Source: Labrys okinawensis
GTDB lineage: Bacteria; Pseudomonadota; Alphaproteobacteria; Rhizobiales; Labraceae
Direction of reading: 5' to 3'
Length of the DNA: 64,000 nt
Assembly: GCF_002982075.1 (NCBI RefSeq)
Contig: NZ_PUEJ01000010.1
Span: forward strand, 124,001-188,000
A program made the position numbers and the translations under genes. Positions 35,446-43,073 of this stretch are shown one piece after another; the stretch's first letter is position 1, and every line of letters begins with the position of its first letter. The notes beneath the pieces are model-generated. The model did not search any database. It was not told where the DNA came from and saw nothing but the letters and a program-made list of their open reading frames with translations.

Positions 35446-36597
35446 ATGGGGCATTCCTACACCTTCGGTATCGAGGAGGAGTATTTCGTGTTCCAGCGCC
35501 GGACGGGCGGCGTGCAGGAAACCATGTCGGCCCAATTTTTCGACGAGGCCCGGCAAATGCTGGGCAAGCACGTCACGCGCGAATTGCTGCAATCGCAGAT
35601 CGAGATTGCCACGACGCCCTGTCGCAACATGAAGGATGCGAGGCTGCAACTGGTAGGCTGCCGACAGGCGTTGCAGGATCTCGCCTTCAAGCACGATCTC
35701 GGCGTCCTGGCCGCGGGCACCCACCCCTCCGCCGAGTGGTCCGACCAGCATCCCACCCAGGCTACCCGCTATGGCAAGGTCACGCATGACCTGCAGATGC
35801 TCGCCCGGCGCAAGATGATCTGCGGGATGCATGTTCACGTCGAGATTCCCCCGGACCGCTCGCGGGTCGATCTGATGAGCCGCATGCTGCCCTATCTGCC
35901 GCTGTTGCTGGCGCTTTCGACCTCCTCGCCCTTCTGGCAGTCGCGCCCGACCGGCCTGATGGGCTATCGCCAGAACATCTATTCGGAACTGCCCCGCTCG
36001 GGCCTGCCCGACCTCTTCCAGAGCGAAGAGGACTATCAGACCTATGTCGACACTCTGGTGAGAAATCGCATTATCGACGACGCAAGTTTCCTGTGGTGGG
36101 CGATAAGGCCCTCCAGCCACCTGCCTACGCTGGAGCTGCGGATCACCGATGTCTGTACCAATGTGGACGATGCCCTCGCCATCGCCGCGCTTTATCGCAG
36201 CCTGGTGCGGCATCTCATCCGCAAGCCGGACCTCAACCGCGGCCTGACGTCGCCCGGGCGCGCCATCGTCGAGGAAAACAAATGGCGGGCTCAGCGCTAC
36301 GGCATTCACGGCTCGCTCATCGACCTCCACAGCGGGCAGGCGAGAAGCGCCGCCAATATGCTGACGGAACTGCTCGATCTCGTCTGGGAAGACGCCGAAC
36401 TGCTCGGCTGCAGCGAAGACCTGGCGACCGCCCAGATGATCCTGCGCACCGGCACCAGCGCCGACGGACAACTGGCGGTCTACGAAGAGCGCATCGCCGC
36501 CGGCGCGACCACCGACGAGGCCATCCACGCCGTGGTCTGCTGGCTTGCCGACAGGACGGCTGCACCGCTCGCTGCGCGCCTTGCCACCGGCGGCTGA
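35446..36597 (+). CDS. YbdK-like carboxylate-amine ligase (glutamate-cysteine ligase family 2)
   Basis: 383-residue ATP-dependent ligase of the GCS2 family, whose members join an amine to the gamma-carboxylate of glutamate or a similar acid. The N-terminal YTFGIEEEYFVF holds the metal-binding glutamates. MHVHVEIPPDRSRVDLMSRMLPYLPLLLALSTSSPFW and PTLELRITDVCTNVDDALAIAALYRSLVRHL are family hallmarks. The ATG at 35446 has GGAGGA upstream. YbdK of E. coli has only weak gamma-glutamylcysteine synthetase activity, so the true substrate is open. It lies downstream of the glnA terminator, so it probably has its own promoter. Confidence 0.85.
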   Translation: MGHSYTFGIEEEYFVFQRRTGGVQETMSAQFFDEARQMLGKHVTRELLQSQIEIATTPCRNMKDARLQLVGCRQALQDLAFKHDLGVLAAGTHPSAEWSDQHPTQATRYGKVTHDLQMLARRKMICGMHVHVEIPPDRSRVDLMSRMLPYLPLLLALSTSSPFWQSRPTGLMGYRQNIYSELPRSGLPDLFQSEEDYQTYVDTLVRNRIIDDASFLWWAIRPSSHLPTLELRITDVCTNVDDALAIAALYRSLVRHLIRKPDLNRGLTSPGRAIVEENKWRAQRYGIHGSLIDLHSGQARSAANMLTELLDLVWEDAELLGCSEDLATAQMILRTGTSADGQLAVYEERIAAGATTDEAIHAVVCWLADRTAAPLAARLATGG

Positions 36598-36623
36598 CGG
36601 GCCGGTTGCGTTTCGATCCGCTT

Positions 36624-36729
36624 CTGCTAGAGCAAAGCCCGTTCAGACGGAAACGCTTGTTTGCTCTCACTCTTTGGTGCGACGCGTCTTTGCGAGTCCT
36701 GGCGATTCCGCCAAATCGAAAAACGCTTT
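36624..36729 (+). repeat. Dispersed intergenic repeat, copy 2 (upstream of the lyase gene)
   Basis: Begins CTGCTAGAGCAAAG and shares the layout and the 14-mer GACGCGTCTTTGCG with 33684-33785. The ends AATCGAAAAACGC also match. It ends about 35 bp before the aromatic amino acid lyase gene, so it may contribute to that gene's leader. Confidence 0.65.
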
Positions 36730-36763
36730 GGGTCAAGATATCGAGCGTGATGCGGGGGAGGCC

Positions 36764-38395
36764 ATGACTGTCACCATAGACGGACGGCGTATGACGGGTG
36801 CCAAGGTCGTCCGCGTCGCGCGCGCACAGAAGGCAGGTCGATTCGAGAAAGCGGGTATCGAGGCCAAGGCCCGTGCCGCGGTAGGTGCCGCGCGCGACTA
36901 TATCGACGCCAACTGGCTGAACGACCAGGCCCCGCTGATGTACGCCTTCAACACCGGCGTCGGCCTGTTCAAGGAAGTGCGCATCCCCATCGCCAACATG
37001 GCGCATTACCAGGACCAGACCATTCGCGCCCACGCCACCGGCATCGGCGAGCCCTTTGCGCGCGAGATCGTGCGGGCCACCATGCTGCTGCGCGCCAATG
37101 CCTTCGCCTCCGCCTATTCCGGCGCGACGCTGCCGCTGATGGACCGTCTCGTCGGCTTCCTCAATGCCGGCCTGCACCCCGTGATCCCTTCCAAGGGCTC
37201 GGTCGGCGCGTCCGGCGACCTTGCGCCCCTCGCCTATCTCGCCGGCGCCATCCGCGGCTTCGAGGACGTGCAGGTCGAATATAAGGGCAAGGTCTATCCG
37301 GCGCCCGAGGCCGCGCGCCGGGCCGGCTTCGAGCCCGAATACAAGATGGGGGCCAAGGAAGCCTCGGCCATCATCAACGGCTCCACCGTATCGCTGGCCA
37401 TCGCAGCCCTTGCCCAGGAGGACGCCAAGCGTATCCTCAAACATGCCGACATCGCGCTCGCCTTGACGCTGGAAGCCTTGCGCGGCGAACTGGCGGCCTT
37501 CGATCCGCGTGTGCATGCGGCGCGCCCGCATCGCGGCCAGGCCCGTACCGCCCGCAATCTCCTGCGCATTGCCGGCGATTCCAAGCGCTGCTCGGAAGGC
37601 GCGCGCGCCATCCTCTATCCCGACGAAGCGCGCGATCCGGCCAAGCCCGTGCCGCCGCGCGTGCAGGACGTCTATTCGCTGCGCTGCGCCCCGCAGGTGC
37701 ACGGGCCGGTCTTCGAGGCTCTCGCCTATGCCGACGGCGTACTCGGGGTCGAGATGAATTCGGCCACCGACAATCCGCTGATGTTCGCCAATGACGACGG
37801 CAGCTATGTCTCGATCTCGGGCGGCCATTTCCACGGCGCTTACGTCGCCCAGGCCATGGATCTGCTTGCCATTGCCATGACCGATCTCGGTGCCATTTCC
37901 GAACGCCGCCTCGCCCGGCTGATCGATCCGGTGATGAGCTACGGCCTGCCGCGCAACCTGCTGGCCGGCCAGCGGGGCCTCAATACCGGCTTTGCCACGG
38001 TGCAATGCTCGATGTCGGCCCTGGTCATGGAAAACCGCAGCCTCGCCACGCCCGGCTCCGTCGACTCCATCCCCGGCAAGAGCAATGCGGAGGATCATGT
38101 TTCGAACTCCACCTGGTGCGCGCGCAAGGCCCGGACCGTGGTGGAGAATGTCGAGCAGATCGTTGCCGTCGAGATGCTGATGGCGGCCCAGGCGCTTTCG
38201 CTAGTCGCCGATCGCAGCAAGGACTACCCGATCGGCAAGGGCTCGCAGGCGGCCCTCGACGCCATCCGCGCCGAAATCGCGCCGGCTCTTGACGGGGACC
38301 GCTGGTACCACCACGAAATGCAATCCATACTCGAACTTGCCCGTAGCGGCCACATCCTGGCGGCCGTTGAAGCGGCAGTCGGTGGCCTGGAGTGA
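36764..38395 (+). CDS. Aromatic amino acid lyase (histidine/phenylalanine ammonia-lyase family)
   Basis: 543-residue MIO-containing lyase. The self-cyclising triad Ala149-Ser150-Gly151 lies in GSVGASGDLAPLAYLAGAIRG. The catalytic tyrosine is Y60 (LMYAFNTGVG) and the substrate-site His is H90 (QTIRAHATGIGEP). The C-terminal SVDSIPGKSNAEDHVS replaces the HutH form that has Gln before EDH. No other hut genes are near, so histidine is not assured as substrate. GGGGGAGG precedes the ATG at 36764; the open frame upstream runs through the repeat and is rejected. A PfkB kinase gene follows after 9 bp, probably in one transcript. Confidence 0.87.
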   Translation: MTVTIDGRRMTGAKVVRVARAQKAGRFEKAGIEAKARAAVGAARDYIDANWLNDQAPLMYAFNTGVGLFKEVRIPIANMAHYQDQTIRAHATGIGEPFAREIVRATMLLRANAFASAYSGATLPLMDRLVGFLNAGLHPVIPSKGSVGASGDLAPLAYLAGAIRGFEDVQVEYKGKVYPAPEAARRAGFEPEYKMGAKEASAIINGSTVSLAIAALAQEDAKRILKHADIALALTLEALRGELAAFDPRVHAARPHRGQARTARNLLRIAGDSKRCSEGARAILYPDEARDPAKPVPPRVQDVYSLRCAPQVHGPVFEALAYADGVLGVEMNSATDNPLMFANDDGSYVSISGGHFHGAYVAQAMDLLAIAMTDLGAISERRLARLIDPVMSYGLPRNLLAGQRGLNTGFATVQCSMSALVMENRSLATPGSVDSIPGKSNAEDHVSNSTWCARKARTVVENVEQIVAVEMLMAAQALSLVADRSKDYPIGKGSQAALDAIRAEIAPALDGDRWYHHEMQSILELARSGHILAAVEAAVGGLE

Positions 38396-38404
38396 GGAGA
38401 CCCC

Positions 38405-39334
38405 ATGATTCTTGTATGCGGCGAAGCCCTGATCGACTTTCTGCCGGTCAAAAGCACCGATGGCCGGAATGCCTATCGACCGGCTGTCGGCGGCAGCCCC
38501 TTCAACACGGCCGTCGGCATCGGGCGGCTCGAGGGTGATGTCGGATTCTGCGCCGCGCTGTCCACCGACTTCTTCGGCGACGACCTTGCCGCTGCCTTGA
38601 CCAAGTCGAAGGTCAAGCAACACTACGTGGCCCGCTCGAAACATTCCTCGATGCTTGCTTTCGTCTCCGTCGGCGAAGGCGAACCGGAATATGCCTTCAT
38701 CGACGAAGCCTCCTCCAATCGCCTGTTCTCGCCGGAACGCGACGTTCCGCCGGTCGGGCCGGAAGTTTCGATGATCTGGACGGGTTCGGTCGCCCTCATC
38801 AACGATCCGATCGCCTCCGCCTATGAGACGCTCTACTTCGCCAACAAGGGCAAGCGCGTGCTCGGCATGGATCCGAATGTGCGGCCGACCGTGGTGGGCG
38901 ACGCCGTCGAATACCGCGCCCGCATGAAGCGTATGACGGAAGCCGCCGAGATCATCAAGATTTCCAAGGCCGATCTCAACTGGCTCTATCCCGGCATCGA
39001 TCCTGCCGCCTGGGCACGGGACCTGGTGGCGAAGGGCGCCCATCTGGTCGTGCTGACGGATGGCGGCAATGGCGCGGAAGGCCATGGCAAGGGGTTTGCT
39101 GTCAAGAGCCCCGTGGTCAAGGTCGAGAAGGTCGCCGATACGGTCGGCGCCGGCGACAGCTACTCCTCCGGCCTGCTGACCATCCTGCAGCGTCGGAACG
39201 TGGTTTCCATCGATACCGTGAAGAACATCGACGAGGCCATCGCCCAGGAAGCCATGGACTATGCCGCACGGACGGCGGCGATCACGGTCTCGCGCGAGGG
39301 CGCCGATCCCCCGTGGAACCACGAAATGGCCTGA
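38405..39334 (+). CDS. PfkB family carbohydrate kinase (fructokinase-like)
   Basis: 309-residue ribokinase-fold sugar kinase. The N-terminal ILVCGEALIDFLPV, the first signature region GGSPFNTAVGIGRLEGDVGFCAALSTDFFGD, and the second signature DTVGAGDSYSSGLLTIL with the catalytic Asp are complete. Fructokinase is the closest textbook match, but no sugar-uptake gene is adjacent. The ATG at 38405 has GTGAGGAGA upstream, and only 9 bp separate it from the aromatic amino acid lyase, so the two are probably co-expressed. Confidence 0.88.
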   Translation: MILVCGEALIDFLPVKSTDGRNAYRPAVGGSPFNTAVGIGRLEGDVGFCAALSTDFFGDDLAAALTKSKVKQHYVARSKHSSMLAFVSVGEGEPEYAFIDEASSNRLFSPERDVPPVGPEVSMIWTGSVALINDPIASAYETLYFANKGKRVLGMDPNVRPTVVGDAVEYRARMKRMTEAAEIIKISKADLNWLYPGIDPAAWARDLVAKGAHLVVLTDGGNGAEGHGKGFAVKSPVVKVEKVADTVGAGDSYSSGLLTILQRRNVVSIDTVKNIDEAIAQEAMDYAARTAAITVSREGADPPWNHEMA

Positions 39335-39366
39335 TCGCCTTCCGGCCAGGCGCTCGCCTTCACAGG

Positions 39367-39390
39367 AGCGGCATCGACACCGATGCCGCT
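39367..39390. terminator. Bidirectional hairpin between PfkB and DoxX-like genes
   Basis: Perfect 10-bp stem AGCGGCATCG / CGATGCCGCT with an ACAC loop, overlapping the first bases of the DoxX-like stop codon. It separates two convergent genes. Confidence 0.6.
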
Positions 39391-39784
39391 ACTCCTCCAG
39401 CTGAGCCAGTTTCTTGTCGAAACGCCCGCTTTGCAGGCTGATCAAGGCGAGCAGCGGCAGGGCGAACAGCGCCAGGTGCACATAGCCGCCGCGCACCAGC
39501 AGGAACTGTGCGATCAGCGTGCCCGCGTCGATCAGCAGCAGCAGCACCGCCGCCGTCAGGCTCGCCACGGGCACGAGGACGAGCAAGGCGGCGAGAACCT
39601 GCGTCGACGACAAGGCGATGCGCATCCAGGGGGCGAAGCCGAGCGCATCGAACTGACGGACCATGATCCGATGCCCCCATAGGGTGAGCAGCGCGGGCGT
39701 AAGGAAAATAAGCGCCACAAGAATACGCAAACCCCAGGTAACCAGAAGCTTGGTACGGGATTGGGGGGAAGAGTCGGGCTCCAT
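39389..39784 (-). CDS. DoxX-like small membrane protein
   Basis: 131-residue protein with four predicted membrane segments: VTWGLRILVALIFLTPALLTLWG, IALSSTQVLAALLVLVPVASL, TAAVLLLLIDAGTLIAQFLLV and HLALFALPLLALISLQ. The layout and the MVRQFDALGFAPWMRI loop fit the DoxX/DUF-type family. The start MEPDSSPQSR at 39784 fits a short cytoplasmic N-terminus; longer readings add residues with no membrane logic. Function unknown. Confidence 0.7.
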   Translation of the reverse strand: MEPDSSPQSRTKLLVTWGLRILVALIFLTPALLTLWGHRIMVRQFDALGFAPWMRIALSSTQVLAALLVLVPVASLTAAVLLLLIDAGTLIAQFLLVRGGYVHLALFALPLLALISLQSGRFDKKLAQLEE

Positions 39785-40180
39785 CCGTGTACTCGCCAAC
39801 AACGCCTTTGGCGCGGCTAAAGCACGATGAAAGCGCTTGCAGACGTCCACGAGGCCAACATTGAATAATCCGCCCGCTTCACCGCATTGGCAACTGTTAA
39901 AATTGCACGAGAGCGTGATCTGTAACCGGCGAAACGCCTTACGCCCGCTCGCCACCTGAGGTGGTCTCCACTTGCCCCAATGGTGGAGCACTGCCGGGCG
40001 GCGCGGCGGAAGGTCGGTTTCATTCTGGCAGCCGCCCCGGAGAAGGCACGCTGTTACCACAATGACATGCGGCAGGATCAGGGGTTTCCAGGAATGCTGG
40101 ATGCTTGCCGGGCTTCGCGGAGCCTAATGGCTGGCGCTTGGCATTGCTGCGGCGTGTTTGGTAATTTCTGAGAGGAAGAT
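39785..40180. other. Gene-free stretch between DoxX-like gene and tRNA-Gln
   Basis: 396 bp with no convincing frame. It holds only a small hairpin (CCACC TGA GGTGG near 39955-39967). I see no RNA gene or repeat. Confidence 0.5.
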
Positions 40181-40254
40181 TGGCTCGGGGACCTGGATTC
40201 GAACCAAGATTAACGGAGTCAGAGTCCGCTGTTCTACCGTTGAACTATCCCCGA
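40181..40254 (-). tRNA. tRNA-Gln (anticodon CTG)
   Basis: 74 nt with encoded CCA. The acceptor TCGGGGA pairs with TCCCCGA, the D arm is AGTTCAACGGTAGAAC, the anticodon loop CTCTGAC gives CTG, and the T arm is CTTGGTTCGAATCCAGG. The sequence style is that of alphaproteobacterial tRNA-Gln. Confidence 0.96.
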
Positions 40255-40446
40255 ACAAAGGGCCTTTTCGATCAAACACTTGGTTGGAATGTGTTCAATC
40301 CAACGCGTGTTTCAGTGGGTGGCCCCGTTCTGTCCGGGCTTCATATTGAAGTCGCTGCCGCATTGCAAGAGGGCTTGTCGTTTTTCTGTGACCATCGCTT
40401 CCGTTTGCAACCCAGAGGGCACAGCAGCCGATAGCCTGCGGCTAAT

Positions 40447-40485
40447 CTGTCGGTACAGGCGCCGCGAGGGCGCCTGTACCGACAG
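40447..40485 (-). terminator. Strong 17-bp hairpin after the small secreted protein
   Basis: A perfect 17-bp inverted repeat (CTGTCGGTACAGGCGCC and its complement) with a 5-nt GCGAG loop, ending 8 bp past the stop of the minus-strand gene. The T-run is poor, but the stem is long enough to stop transcription or protect the mRNA 3' end. Confidence 0.7.
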
Positions 40486-40493
40486 GAAACGGC

Positions 40494-40799
40494 TCAATAG
40501 CCGTCATCGTAATAGCGACGATGGGGATAGCTGCGATAGCCAAAACCGAATCCGTAGCTGGGACGCTCTTCGTAGTAATAATTGTTCGGATTCCGGCCGG
40601 GATGACGGCGCAGATAATGGCTGAGTTTGCAGCCCCCGTAACTGGTCACCTTGTAGCCCGGCGGACATCCACCATGATACCGAACCTGGACAATGCTGGA
40701 ACCATCGTCGGCCGGACGTGGCACGAGAGGTGCTGCGAATACCGACGAGCCAGAAATACCCATTGCCGCCACAAGACCTATCAGTATCGAGCGTGTCAT
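40494..40799 (-). CDS. Small secreted Tyr/Gly-rich protein
   Basis: 101-residue protein with a clear signal peptide (MTRSILIGLVAAMGISGSSVFA, cleavage after AxA-like FAA). The mature part contains VRYHGGCPPGYKVTSYGGCKLSHYLRRHPGRNP and a tail rich in Tyr, Arg and Gly ending RYYDDGY. Two cysteines may form one disulfide. The start at 40799 is fixed by a near-perfect GAAGGAGG site. I do not recognise a characterised family; similar GCPPGY-containing small periplasmic proteins are common and uncharacterised in rhizobia. Confidence 0.78.
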   Translation of the reverse strand: MTRSILIGLVAAMGISGSSVFAAPLVPRPADDGSSIVQVRYHGGCPPGYKVTSYGGCKLSHYLRRHPGRNPNNYYYEERPSYGFGFGYRSYPHRRYYDDGY

Positions 40800-41177
40800 C
40801 GGGACCTCCTTCTCAAACGATCTCGGACATACCAATGACTCAAAACCCCATTTTAGTGAAAACGTTCCCTCTCTCTGGATTTCGACGAAGCAGGATTCCA
40901 GAAACCAGCCAGAAGATCTGAGTGAATGCCTGCCCGAGGCGGCCGGAAAAGCACGACCGGCGCTGTTCGTCACGATACTGGCCGATCAAGGGTGAGCCGG
41001 AAGGCCAAGGCATCCTCCTGAACCGGCCCCTGTCGCGCATGTCTTCACAAAGCGAAGCGCGACCGGGGACCAAAGCCCGTCCCGGGCGTTATGATACCAC
41101 GACGCAAGCCCTTTCTCTTGCGCCCCACAAAGGTCATAACAGATCGATTGGCGTGGCCAGTCTCGACCGAGTTGCCC
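40800..41177. other. Divergent intergenic region
   Basis: 378 bp between the secreted protein gene and the membrane protein gene at 41178. Both promoters should be here. I see no palindrome or RNA gene that I can support. Confidence 0.5.
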
Positions 41178-41915
41178 ATGAGCAGACATACCGCCCACCG
41201 ACCGCCTCTGCGCTTGCCTCTTCTCCTTGCGAATGCGGTGAAGGGTTTGTGGCGCGGTCTCGTCCCGATCGTCCTGCTCAACGCTCTGCCGAGCCTGCCG
41301 ACCCTGCTCGCCTTGATGGTGAACGGCGAGGTGTCGCAAACCCCTACACTTGCCGATCTGGTGGCCTTGCCCATCGCGGTGATTCTGCTGGTCTTTGCCC
41401 AAGGGGCCACGGTTGCGGGCACGCATCGCCTGCTGCAGGGCGACGATTTCGACCTGCCTCTGTCGATGCAGCAAACCTGGCGGAGGCTTCCCACCCTGCT
41501 GGGCACCGCCTTTCTCAGCGGCATTCTGGTCCTGCTCGGCCTCGCGGCGCTGGTCGTGCCCGGCCTGATGGCGATCGCGCTGCTCTATCTCGTCCTGCCG
41601 GCCTGCATGATCGAGCGCACGGACATGGTCGAGAGCCTGGAACGCAGCGGGCAGCTCACCCAGGGCTATCGCTGGTCCATCCTCGGCCTCTTCATCCTGA
41701 CCCTGCTGCCGACCATCGGGCTTGGAGCAGTCACCGGGGATCTCGCCAATGCCCCCGCAACTGGGATGCAGGCTCTGGGCCAGGAGGCTGGCATGATGCT
41801 GTTCAGCATGCTCTCGGCGGTGACGGCAACGGCCGCCTTCGAGCGACTTGGCGAGATCCGCGGCATGCCGGAGGCCGCACGGCCCCTCCCGGAATGGGCC
41901 AGCGGCAAGACCTGA
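41178..41915 (+). CDS. Integral membrane protein, GPDPase_memb/DUF-type (paralogue of 44499-45245)
   Basis: 245-residue membrane protein with about five or six hydrophobic segments (GLVPIVLLNALPSLPTLLAL, LVALPIAVILLVFAQGATV, LLGTAFLSGILVLLGLAALVVPGLMAIALLYLVLP, ILGLFILTLLPTIGLGAV). A conserved segment, ACMIERTDMVESLERSGQLTQGYRWSILGL, matches the corresponding CVVEQRGVTESMSRSAELTSGFRWKILGL of the protein at 44499-45245, so the two are paralogues. The layout resembles membrane domains found in glycerophosphodiesterases. Function unknown. Start MSRHTAHRPP chosen; the frame is open to 41091. Confidence 0.72.
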   Translation: MSRHTAHRPPLRLPLLLANAVKGLWRGLVPIVLLNALPSLPTLLALMVNGEVSQTPTLADLVALPIAVILLVFAQGATVAGTHRLLQGDDFDLPLSMQQTWRRLPTLLGTAFLSGILVLLGLAALVVPGLMAIALLYLVLPACMIERTDMVESLERSGQLTQGYRWSILGLFILTLLPTIGLGAVTGDLANAPATGMQALGQEAGMMLFSMLSAVTATAAFERLGEIRGMPEAARPLPEWASGKT

Positions 41916-41932
41916 AAGCTGCCCCCTGCCCT

Positions 41933-42796
41933 CTAAGGCGGTTCATCCCAGAGGAAGGGATGGTCAGGCGGCAACCGGACATTGCTGATCCTGTCCCACC
42001 AATTCGTTGGTTTGCGGCCGTTGCACCAGTAGGAATCGTAGATGGTGTCCACCTGCCAGCCCCACAGATGGGCCAGTCCCTTGATGTCCAGGGGATACAT
42101 GATGTTCCTGGCCGTCGCTTCGACTGCGTCGGATTGCTGATGGCTGAGGCGGCAGGCGTGCCCCATTTCATGGATCAGCAAGCTCTTGGGACTGTCCTGG
42201 ATTGGTGTGGGATCGGCTATGACCCAAGGCAGCCACTCCTGGCGCAGCACCGTGTAGCCATTCGGCCCGCCGTCAATATGGGCGAATACCACGACCAGCC
42301 GCGTTTCATCCCGGATCGTGCCGAGGCTTCTCCTGAGGGCAATGAGGCCATCGATGGGAGCCTCTCCCTCCCTGGGCACATGGACCGAGCCGCTGAAATC
42401 CAGAAGGCCGCGCGACGCAGGGCCTTGTTCCTCGATTGACTTGGCCGCGGCTTCGGTCTGCTTCTGGGCGGCCCTGCCCTTCGCTTTCCTTTGCCGCGCG
42501 AGCTGTTTACCCGCGGACCTGTCGAATTCGCGGGTGGCCTTGTCCTTGGTTGGGGCCAGTGCCGCCGGTTCTGTTTGCAGCGGCAACATGTCGAGCGCCA
42601 GCGTATATTTGCGAAGGATTTCGTCGGCCCCTTTGAGCAATACCCAGCTGTTGTTCCACAGCGATACGTCCCGCCAGATATCGGCAGCCCAATAGACCTG
42701 CACCCGCACGCCCTTGCCGCCAAAGTCATGATATTGTTGGGGTTTGTTATCGATGTCGTTAGCGGGATCTTTGTTGAAGTCGAGAAAACTCGTCAT
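41933..42796 (-). CDS. Metzincin-like zinc metalloprotease, no signal peptide
   Basis: 287-residue protein with the zinc motif HEMGHACRLSH (H209, E210, H213, H219). This has the HExxHxxxxxH spacing of metzincins, with Arg where Gly is usual. A Met-turn-like NIMYPLD (Met233) follows 14 residues later. A Lys/Arg/Ala-rich charged region at about 84-120 may be a linker or coiled coil. The N-terminus MTSFLDFNKDPANDID has no export signal. The start at 42796 is preferred over 42844 by a GAGAG site. It is divergent from a LysM-like protein gene. Substrate unknown, and the protease assignment rests on the two motifs. Confidence 0.65.
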   Translation of the reverse strand: MTSFLDFNKDPANDIDNKPQQYHDFGGKGVRVQVYWAADIWRDVSLWNNSWVLLKGADEILRKYTLALDMLPLQTEPAALAPTKDKATREFDRSAGKQLARQRKAKGRAAQKQTEAAAKSIEEQGPASRGLLDFSGSVHVPREGEAPIDGLIALRRSLGTIRDETRLVVVFAHIDGGPNGYTVLRQEWLPWVIADPTPIQDSPKSLLIHEMGHACRLSHQQSDAVEATARNIMYPLDIKGLAHLWGWQVDTIYDSYWCNGRKPTNWWDRISNVRLPPDHPFLWDEPP

Positions 42797-43073
42797 TTGA
42801 AGGACTCTCGCGCCATCGTCGCCATGGGCTGAGGAAGGCGGCATTGACAAGATGGCACGGGGTCGTAGGGAGCGCCCGCTGGGGAAGGCCGCCACCCACG
42901 CGCTTGATTGGAGCATGGAAAAGCCGGGGCCGCCTCCCCCGAACTCGGGATGACCCGGACGCACCTCCTGGCGATACTGCCTCATCAGGCAGCATCGCGG
43001 GCTTGCTGCGGGCCGCGCAAAACGAACCGCGATCGCTCCGCCACGAAGGCATGCCGCCTTCACGGAGACAATC

